DNA of 64,000 nt from Macrolepiota albuminosa. Taxonomy: Eukaryota > Basidiomycota > Agaricomycetes > Agaricales > Agaricaceae. The notes beneath the pieces were generated by a model. That model was not told the DNA's origin and did no database searches. It was given only the letters and a program-made list of their open reading frames with translations. Shown in pieces: positions 57,377-64,000 of this stretch. The DNA lies in assembly GCA_027475525.1 (NCBI GenBank), contig JAMWFC010000052.1, positions 62,001 through 126,000 on the forward strand, written 5' to 3'. The translations under genes and the position numbers were made by a program. Positions within the stretch are counted from its first letter, which is position 1; every line of letters starts with the position of its first letter.

Positions 57377-57531
57377 TGCATGTGTGGTGGTGGAATGTGG
57401 ACAAAGTCCACTTTGATCGCCGATGAGGGGCTGGGTGGTGTGTATTTGTGATTGTTTACACCACTAGCGGAGTTGGGAGATTGTTTTTTTCTTTCTTTTC
57501 TCAGTCCCAATACACGTAGTCTACGTGTCTC
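57377..57531. other. Spacer between pol and extra ORF
   Basis: No coding; T-rich GTTTTTTTCTTTCTTTTCTC tract near 57482-57502, which could act as a splice or promoter-like pyrimidine tract for the downstream ORF. Confidence 0.4.
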
Positions 57532-60270
57532 GTGAAAATGGCCTATTGGGGGCCGCAAAAGAGTGATCAGAGCCGGCAAGGCTCTAGTGGAGGGGGGAGA
57601 CCCCCGAATATACAAATGTTGACTCAGTACCAGAGGCAGCTGCCATATCTGGCGGCAAGCCAGTTTCAGTCAGCGGGCGTGGCCTATCCAGGCTGCAAGG
57701 AGCCGCTGCCGTACCAAACACCCCTCCACTCGCAAGAGATGGAGGTTGATGACAAAGGGCACTATGGGCGCCCAGAGGACAGCACACGCCATGAGTGCTA
57801 TTACCAGAAACCATTGTCATGCTTGTCCACGTCGCATCTGACGTATGCGGGTGTGGTGACAGGGCTGCCGTCAGTGCCATGGGTGCATCAGCCCGTGGCT
57901 GAGTTGTATGAGGAGCCTGCGCCACAAGCGCAGAGGTTAGCAGTGCCAGACGTGCTGTTAGGCAGACTGGAAGCAGCGGGACAGCCAGTTCCTGCAACTG
58001 CGTCCTTCCTGCAGGACAGTTTGGCCGTGATGGTAATGGAAGGGTTGCTTGACCAGATTGAGCTGATGAAGAGGCAGTGCGTTGCAGCGCTGGAACAGAT
58101 CAAACACATGTCTAAGCGCAAAGTTTCTACGTTTGAGGAACCGACCGCCAAGGTCAAGAGGGCTAAATATCAGCCCAGTCGACCGGTCGAACCTCCACGG
58201 GCAAGGAGGCTGTCAGATGTGCAATTCGCACATCGTGAGCAGCCTGCTCAGCCTGTTGCTTCGTCATCACGGTTACCCGATCCGGGTCCTCAGGCCTTGT
58301 CAGAGTCGCTGGCTGCGGTCAGTGAACCCTTGGCAGGTCTGTCCTTGGGTCAGCGGGAAACTGCATCGTCTCGGGCCCTGCCTAGGGTGCCCAAAACCGT
58401 TGCTGTGGCGCCAAGAGCGCCCGTTACCGTTGTCCCTCGCACTGAGCCTGGAGGAAGAACTCTGGCGCGAAATGTGCCTGCCCCTCCGGTGGCTCAGCCA
58501 CAAGTCAAGCCTTCCGCCCTGGCCAAGTCGGGGTCTGCACGCCAACATTGAGGCCGTAAGCCTCCTCTTGATTCCTCCAAGCTGGAGGTGATAGAGTTCC
58601 CAGCGGGCATTCCCGCACAGGCCGGGAAGGTCTCGATGTTGTTTTTGTTGCCCGTTACCATGCCCGCTCCGCAGGCACACTTTCCCGTGGTCGACTTGAC
58701 CACCGACCCTCGCTCCCCGGAGCAATATGACGGTCTGGTGGCGACCTCGAGGAATTGTCCCATGCCTGGAAAAGGCAAAGCACCCGTGGCCTCCTTATCT
58801 GACGAGAGCGACTATGGAGAGTCGAGCTCAGAGCATGAGGAGGAGGCAGAGGAAGTGGAATTGGCAGCAGACCGATTCCAGAGAGTATCGCGCAATAAGC
58901 GCATTGCAAAAAAGAAGGCAAGCCGCGCCAAGGAGCTGCATGCCCTCAAACAGAGGGCCAAGGATGAGTTCTCAGGGAGAATCCCCGATGGATTGGGGGT
59001 GAAGGTGTGGGGACCGCTCGATATTGAGCGCACAAACTTGTGCTTCAGAGAAGCACTCAGCCACTGCACGTATTATTTGTATCATTCGAACACCGTGCTG
59101 TTGGGAGCCGAGGCCAATCGGGCAGCAGCGTATGAGTTTTCTTCTGGGCACCGTGCTGGCATTCCTGCCAGCATTATCTACAAGTATTCCCCTCGCGGCC
59201 TCCTCCGCACTCCATTAGAGCTGGATCGGCTCTACAAATACTTTTTGAACAAGCACGCTCCCTGTCGCAAACAAATTACCGCCTACCTCCTCATCACAGA
59301 GCTTCAGATGTTCGCTCAGCGAACTGATGAGTCACTCCATGACCAAACGATGATGCTCCTGATAAAGGACCCGCGATATCAGAACCTCGTCAGCCCAATC
59401 CAGGAGGCTGATGACCTTGCGCTCGTTGAGCGCCAACACATTCCGGGGCGCTATCTGCACACAAAAGAAGACGGCTCAACTGCGCTGCGCGTAATGCGCA
59501 CTCAAGACCCATCCACACCGTTTGACCTGGATCAGCTTGCGCAGTACGCGCTGATCTTTGGACGTCCTGGTTTGGAAAACACGTACCAAGGCATTGCGGT
59601 TGATCATGCCTACCGCAGCAGTACGCGCTGATCTTTGGACGTCCTGGTTTGGAAAACACGTACCAAGGCATTGCGGTTGATCATGCCTACCGCATGCACT
59701 GGCAAACCCTCTTTGGGTTCGCCTTGTGTCGAGCTCTTTGCGCTAACAGCGCAGCCAAGCCCGTGATTGTGCAGCGCATGACCCTTGTCATGGCCTGCCT
59801 GGGTTTGTACCGTAAGGCTATTGCCTCGTATAATGACATGTTCCCCGACCAACTGTTTGAGCCTCAGAGAGGGCCCCAGCTGGAACTCCACCCCGTGCAC
59901 GTCCCCAACAACTTTGCACGGAACTTCTCAGATGACGATGCACTACGCGTCTTATTGCACAATCGGATACCTGCCGACTGGGTGGACCACACATATACCT
60001 ATGGCGTGGTCTTCCTGGAACAGCAGTTCCACTCCCCCATGATGTCTATGAACATCTTTCGCCAAATCGACGATGAGCGCATGGAGTGCTTGAATGAATA
60101 TGGTACCCCCCCCCCGCAATTCCACAATGGGATGGATGGTGGGAGATGACCGAAGACGATCATTATCGTCTTATGTTCAAGCATGATGAGGAGAGTCGTC
60201 TTCCCGAAACCCCGAGGCCAATAGCCTCTACTACCTCATCGGCATGGACCCAAACCAGGTCCACCTTCTA
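57532..60270 (+). pseudogene. Gypsy third ORF, unknown function
   Basis: A long reading phase begins near ATG 57538. The first 340 codons are Pro/Gln/Ala-rich with helical segments (LDQIELMKRQCVAALEQI) and a basic tract KVKRAKYQPSRPVEPPRAR. A TGA at 58549 separates it from 58588-59631: acidic SDESDYGESSSEHEEEAEEV, a basic segment RNKRIAKKKASRAKELHALK (58887-58950) and then a globular part (GPLDIERTNLCFREALSHCT, GIPASIIYKYSPRGLLRTPL, LDQLAQYALIFGRPG). After the 77-bp duplication at 59541 it resumes (ALCRALCANSAAKPVIVQRM, NNFARNFSDDDALRVLLHNR). A run of ten C at 60106 is followed by a frame change into WWEMTEDDHYRLMF. It shows no transmembrane helix or signal peptide, so it is not an obvious envelope gene. 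I know no characterised homologue. Confidence 0.7.
59541..59694. repeat. 77-bp exact tandem duplication (19 of 19)
   Basis: Units 59541-59617 and 59618-59694 in the third ORF; removing one restores its frame. Confidence 0.95.
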
Positions 60271-60555
60271 AAGCACCTGGCAGTGCATAACATGCCTGCA
60301 GCCGACGCAGACCCAAGCTGGGTCAATCTCATACCACACACGGCGGCGCATGGTACGCTACCCACCAATGTTTCAGCGATTAACGTCGCACTAACTGATT
60401 CTATGGTGGTAGACATGCCTGTAGTCAAGGGGCCTATCACCCCACCGAGGACGGAATCAGCGCCTCCCCCTCCCACGATTAATGTCGCACTGGAGGAGGA
60501 GTCAATGGTGACTGAGATGGGCACAGGTGCGGGGGCATCGTCAGACAGGTCTTAG
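60244..60555 (+). CDS. Small ORF before gypsy 3' LTR
   Basis: 103 codons starting MDPNQVHLLKHLAVHNMPAA, with two similar segments (INVALTDSMV and INVALEEESMV). It overlaps the end of the third ORF by a few codons. No known domain; it may be a C-terminal continuation of that ORF displaced by a frame change. Confidence 0.35.
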   Translation: MDPNQVHLLKHLAVHNMPAADADPSWVNLIPHTAAHGTLPTNVSAINVALTDSMVVDMPVVKGPITPPRTESAPPPPTINVALEEESMVTEMGTGAGASSDRS

Positions 60556-60920
60556 ACCCATAATTTGTTGTGTAGGTACTTCTGAGTATTTCACTCGAAC
60601 CATTCCAGCTGATACGCACTCTAGAGTCGCGTGTATATACAGCGGACCCAGAGGAGGTGTCACTCTCTTTTTTGTTTTTCTTTATTTTTTATATATAAAC
60701 ATGTTCCACCTACTGCTGGTGCAACATGCGCTCTTGTCTGATAAGGACTGCTTTCTATTTCTATTGTGTCCAGAAGACACATCTACACTGCGCATAAATG
60801 CTAACGCCTTGCAGCAATGCAATACACGTGTTATTCATCTGTTGTTTGCACTATCATGCATCCTTTATCTCGCTCCACCTCCCTTTCTAAAGACCAAGTA
60901 TTTGGTCTCATTGGGGGGTA
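60556..60920 (+). other. Gypsy 3' internal region and polypurine tract
   Basis: Non-coding apart from a hydrophobic chance frame (60527-60925). TTGGGGGGTA at 60911-60920 directly precedes the LTR and is the likely polypurine tract. Confidence 0.6.
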
Positions 60921-61094
60921 TGTAACAGAGTCATCCGTGTTATTAGCATCAACAACGCTATAATCATTTAATAGAGTATTACATAAGATAACATCTTGTT
61001 TTCACTCTAAGTACTAGTCAAATCCGATACTGCGGTCTGATTTAGCACTTGTGTGATACACACAAGATAGTTCTAACTCGTAACACTGGTTACA
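60921..61094 (+). repeat. Gypsy 3' LTR
   Basis: 174 bp, 169 identical to the 5' LTR; flanked on its right by CCTTG (61095-61099). Confidence 0.95.
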
Positions 61095-61099
61095 CCTTG
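61095..61099. repeat. Gypsy target site duplication, right (CCTTG)
   Basis: Matches 49575-49579 exactly. Confidence 0.9.
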
Positions 61100-61128
61100 T
61101 CTTGTAATCTAGGACTTGGATTTCAACA
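61100..61128 (+). repeat. Copia 3' LTR, right part
   Basis: Continuation of the LTR begun at 49255; ends CAACA, the inverse of its TGTTG start. The next bases GGGTA are where a copia target duplication would be. Confidence 0.7.
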
Positions 61129-61289
61129 GGGTATGGAGGTTTAAAGGTATGGAGGTATGGAGGTATAACGGTAGATTGGGGATCTCGGGAGGTGCTATTT
61201 TGGTAAATAGAAGCAAGACTGTCCAACCTCCTGACGTCTTAGGGTACTTACTGTAAGCACAGATAACCCCCCTAAAGTGCCATCAAGAA
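61129..61289. other. Short spacer with GGTATGGA repeats
   Basis: AGGTATGG-type units occur about four times at 61130-61165. No gene. Confidence 0.4.
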
Positions 61290-62010
61290 GCACGAAGTGT
61301 CCTGCCTTAGGTGGATATCTGGGCCTCACAATAGGTAACGAAGTCAATGACTCTGTGGACAACATCATGGCCAAGATTTACGATGTCCGAGGTCTGTCAT
61401 TTGGTTCTCCATTTACTTCAGAATAGGATCACGATCCCGTTTCAGGTTACCTGGGTTCGGTTGGCGTAACAACACCAGTTTCTACGGTGCACACGTGGGT
61501 TAACATCCGCGATAATCCAGCCCTCTGCGGTGCTGATTTCGTTGGTGCGAATGCCCAGTGAGATTGCCCCGTTCTTTTCAAAAATTTCACTCTTATTTTC
61601 TACGTTACAAAGCGCTTTTTATGATGGCGGGCGCACGTCAGGATAAGCCGGAGATTTCGTCTTCAAGACCGTTGTTCCGGCGCTACAGGCTGCGTGCCCA
61701 GGTAAGAAGATTAATATCACTGAGTAAGTCGATTATATCTCCCTGTCCGGGCATACGAATTCATTTAATCATAAGGTCTGGATGGCCTTCAAGAGGCGGG
61801 AATCTTGGTGTGGCCGTCGCATCCCTTGCTGACGAACGAAACGTGCTCCTTAATCTGAACTGCGCATGCAGGGACGACAGGAGCATATCCGTCTTTCCTT
61901 TTGAATATGATGATTAGAGTTGGAAGGCCAATGACAATGAAAGGAGCTTTGGGATATCTGGGAAGTTCGACTTGCTGGGCGACGTTTTTGCTCCGTGTTA
62001 GAAAATTTGT
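61290..62010 (+). pseudogene. GH17 beta-1,3-glucanase fragment, dead
   Basis: Segments match fungal GH17 cell-wall glucanases: GYLGLTIGNEVNDSVDNIMA (61313-61375, containing the catalytic-acid NE), a 54-nt GT-AG intron, GYLGSVGVTTPVSTVHTW, NPALCGADFVGANAQ and a stop at 61560, then SGWPSRGGNLGVAVASLADE and NLNCACRDDRSISVFPFEYD (61772-61915). The conserved nucleophile motif TESGWPS reads IIRSGWPS, so the catalytic Glu is Arg. The 5' half of the gene, including the signal peptide, is absent; the copia LTR ends only 160 bp upstream, so insertion or rearrangement probably removed it. Confidence 0.85.
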
Positions 62011-62990
62011 GACGAGACACGTTCAGTCTAGCTGCATTAATAAATATCTACGTCTTGTCATGTCATGGACTCTCTATATGAAGTACCTTGAAAGAGTTCC
62101 TTGTAGCTGACCATATCAACAACCTTAATTCGGTTACGACAGGTGTGGCCCATAATTATACTTTTGCATTATCCATCACATCAAAGGGTGTGATCTGTGG
62201 CACTCTCAGTTATACATCTACAATGGGGTTTATTTTGTTCTCATAGGGCTTCTCAATGTTCGATGCAAATTTTCTGTTGACAGCGAATTACTTCCGATTA
62301 GCAAACACGGGCATCGATATTTTCACCCCCATCAGCGGGCTGATCGCGTTATTCCAGGTTGTCATATCGAATACTTATCCTGTGCTTTATACTGTACAGC
62401 TTCAAGGATCCTGGTCTTTTATCGGAAGAAAAGACACTTGTTGTATACGCGATTGAAGTCAGTCGCCCCCTCAGGTCAAAGTATGAATTTGATCAGGTAC
62501 ATAGACAAATACATTGCTGTGCTGCTATCGCTGCTAAGCACCCCGTACTTTACTAGCTAGCTGCTCTTGGAGGGCACACATTTCCAAGATTTTGCCCTCT
62601 GTCCGTGAAACTTAGCACAGACTCAAATGAAAAGCTTGCCTTAGACGCGACAAAGAAATCTTATCTGTGCTAAGAGATTCAATTCAAATGATGTTACACA
62701 GATTTTATTTATCAGGGGACCAATGGATGCAAATGTTAATGTTGTGTAGATGCAGTGTGTGTGAGATATTGTTTGTAATGATATATGAGACAGAAGAAAA
62801 GGGTATGAAACGCTGAGGGGCCGAGGAGGCGAAAAAAAAGCATCTCAGCCGAGTCAATTCATCCCTAATCCCCTGGAGAGAGATGCAAAAAAAAAAAAAA
62901 AATGATGCGAAGAAAACCGATGAAACGTCCGAATCTTTGCGATTGATTTAACACTTCGAAGTCAGACCAAGATGTTTCAGTAACATCTCG
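62011..62990. other. Unassigned region between GH17 relic and ATPase
   Basis: Frames at 62256-62456 and 62359-62556 have hydrophobic stretches (FDANFLLTANYFRLANTG, FTPISGLIALFQ) but no family I recognise. A run of 17 A is at about 62886-62902. The last 350 bp probably include the 3' end of the minus-strand ATPase gene. Confidence 0.35.
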
Positions 62991-64000
62991 TCACAATGAC
63001 AGATGACCTGTCCGTCTACCGTAAATCTTTCTGAAGAACTTGAGTTCTGGCTTGTTTATGATCCCAGCCTTCCGGGCATCATATGCTGGACTGACTGTGG
63101 GTAAGACCTCCAACTTATCAAGAAGGCCAAGCTTCATGAAGACCTTTTCGAAGGGTTCGTTAGGCATGACACGTATTAGCATACCGAGAGGAATTGGCGC
63201 AAAGCCCAGAGCAAGTGAGATACCCCATTCGCGACCCGCAATTCTTCTGACTTGGAACGCATCACCGCCTTTGAAAATGACTAGAGTTTGCACACCAATT
63301 TCTGTAAAGAAAGACATTCGTGTCAGTCATATGTCACACACAAGAACGAAAGACAAACAAACCAATGAGTGTGATGGCCAAGAACCATCTATTCCTCAGG
63401 ATACCTTCGAAGATATTGAGTGTTCTGTCGAGCTGCCTGCAGTTGATACAGTTGGAAATTTGAGCAAAGACGAAAGCATTGAACACAAGAGTCTTGACAA
63501 TGAGATCAGTATCTTGAGTGTTGCCACTAAGACTAAGACCCGAGATCCTAGGTCCAAGGAAGTGAAAGATCAACGTGAAAGCAATCTGATAAATCGACTG
63601 GATGAGAATCTGCTTGTACATGTCCGTTGTCAATAGAGGCCTTGTCTTCTTGTAGGGCCGCTGATAGAGGAGCGTGTCCGAGGGGCGATCTATCAAAAGA
63701 GCCAACGCCGCAAAAGGGTCCATGATGAGGTGGATCCACAGCAACTGGACTGCGGACAGAACCGACGAGGCTTTGATACTTGCCACCGCCGATGGGAAAG
63801 TGGTAGCAACAACGGTGACAATGGTTGAGAGCTGAAATTGAAGTAACTTGCGCACAGCGTCATTGAAACAACGGCTCCATACAATGACCTTCACGATCGA
63901 AGTAAGATTGTTATCCATCACTGTGATATCGGATTCTCCCTGCACGACTTCCGTACCAGTAATGCCCATAGACAGATGAATGTCTGCTGCCGTCAGAACA
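62991..64000 (-). CDS. PMC1-type Ca2+-transporting P-type ATPase, C-terminal part
   Basis: The coding sequence enters from beyond 64000, runs to 63363, skips a 61-nt GT-AG intron (63362-63302) and ends with a stop at 62991. Translation begins VLTAADIHLSMGITGTEVVQ, the hinge region before helix M5 of P2B Ca2+ pumps, continues through helices M5-M6 (SSVLSAVQLLWIHLIMDPFA), KQILIQSIYQIAFTLIFHFL and VKTLVFNAFVFAQISNCINC, and after the intron EIGVQTLVIFKGGDAFQVRR and WGISLALGFAPIPLGMLIRV. Family-typical Asp and Asn in M6 (WINIIMDTFAAL) read WIHLIMDPFAAL: the M6 Asp is kept but Asn is His and Thr is Pro, so Ca2+ binding may be impaired. No stop is seen. It would export Ca2+ to vacuole or outside; functional status is uncertain. 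Confidence 0.85.

Larger units (their letters stand above)
49580..61094 (+). mobile_element. Full-length Ty3/gypsy chromovirus with extra 3' ORFs
   Basis: Two 174-bp LTRs, a 5-bp target duplication, Gag, protease, RT, RNase H, integrase and chromodomain in Ty3/gypsy order. The element is long (11.5 kb) for such short LTRs because about 3.4 kb of additional coding sequence lies between pol and the 3' LTR. It is inactive: multiple stops, two frame changes and an RT active-site change. Confidence 0.93.
45708..61128 (+). mobile_element. Ty1/copia retrotransposon, 5' truncated, with nested gypsy element
   Basis: From the border with element C the sequence enters copia pol at the protease and proceeds through integrase, reverse transcriptase and RNase H to a 3' LTR at 49255. 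The LTR is split by a Ty3/gypsy insertion and resumes at 61100-61128. No gag and no 5' LTR are in the window. Confidence 0.85.

Noticed and set aside
23243..59694. 77-bp duplications as biological minisatellites or replication slippage
   Set aside because: Identical length in nineteen unrelated sequences with zero divergence is not expected from slippage; an assembly cause is simpler.
57532..60270. Envelope gene of an errantivirus-like element
   Set aside because: No signal peptide, transmembrane helix or furin-type site, and the element has a chromodomain; called an unknown third ORF.
60527..60925. 132-codon hydrophobic ORF before the 3' LTR
   Set aside because: It spans the non-coding 3' region and polypurine tract and has a T-rich composition; hydrophobicity follows from base composition.
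62256..62556. Membrane protein between GH17 relic and ATPase
   Set aside because: Two overlapping short frames with hydrophobic stretches but no family match or start context; left unassigned.

Overview
The window looks like a repeat-rich nuclear segment of an agaricomycete (mushroom-type) fungus. Evidence for this is the density of short GT-AG introns (about 45-70 nt), a DUF6535 membrane protein, an uncharacterised basidiomycete-type seven-helix protein, a PMC1-type Ca2+ ATPase, GH5 and GH17 glucanases, and KDZ transposases with the mushroom-type cysteine-cluster (CxC2) layout. No taxon can be named from the sequence alone.

Layout. 1-12460 is host-like sequence: unassigned DNA, an intact six-exon 7-TM gene (2784-4079), an intact ten-exon GH5 exo-beta-1,3-glucanase (6229-7985), a dead Ca2+ ATPase fragment (8311-8857) and a DUF6535 gene on the minus strand (9073-11703). 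12461-22260 is a decayed KDZ DNA transposon (element A) with inverted repeats of roughly 0.6 kb; a hAT-like element (20672-22192) sits inside its right inverted repeat. 22272-29972 is AT-rich, CpG-poor repeat debris: two copies of element D, one carrying a small MITE, a dead Tc1/mariner gene, a fold-back element and tandem repeats. 29973-45707 is a second, much better preserved KDZ element (element C) with about 2-kb inverted repeats full of tRNA-like units and four genes. 45708-61128 is a Ty1/copia element, truncated at its 5' side, whose 3' LTR holds a complete Ty3/gypsy chromovirus (49580-61094, TSD CCTTG). 61290-62010 is a dead GH17 glucanase, and 62991-64000 is the 3' end of a Ca2+ ATPase running off the window.

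How the parts work together. Element C encodes a CxC2-type KDZ transposase, an acidic PPLF-repeat protein, a plus-strand companion protein and a Cys-cluster/coiled-coil protein; element A keeps relics of a transposase and a divergent companion gene. The gypsy element carries Gag-Pol with a chromodomain plus additional ORFs between pol and the 3' LTR. Both reverse transcriptases carry N in place of the second D of the catalytic YxDD box, and all differences between the two gypsy LTRs map to CpG sites, so CpG deamination (methylation or RIP-like) explains much of the decay.

A caution for all users: nineteen tandem duplications of exactly 77 bp occur between 23243 and 59694. Their constant length, their confinement to repeats and their absence from the partner copy in the other inverted repeat point to unmerged 77-bp k-mer overlaps between assembly contigs. 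They cause several of the apparent frameshifts in the transposon genes.
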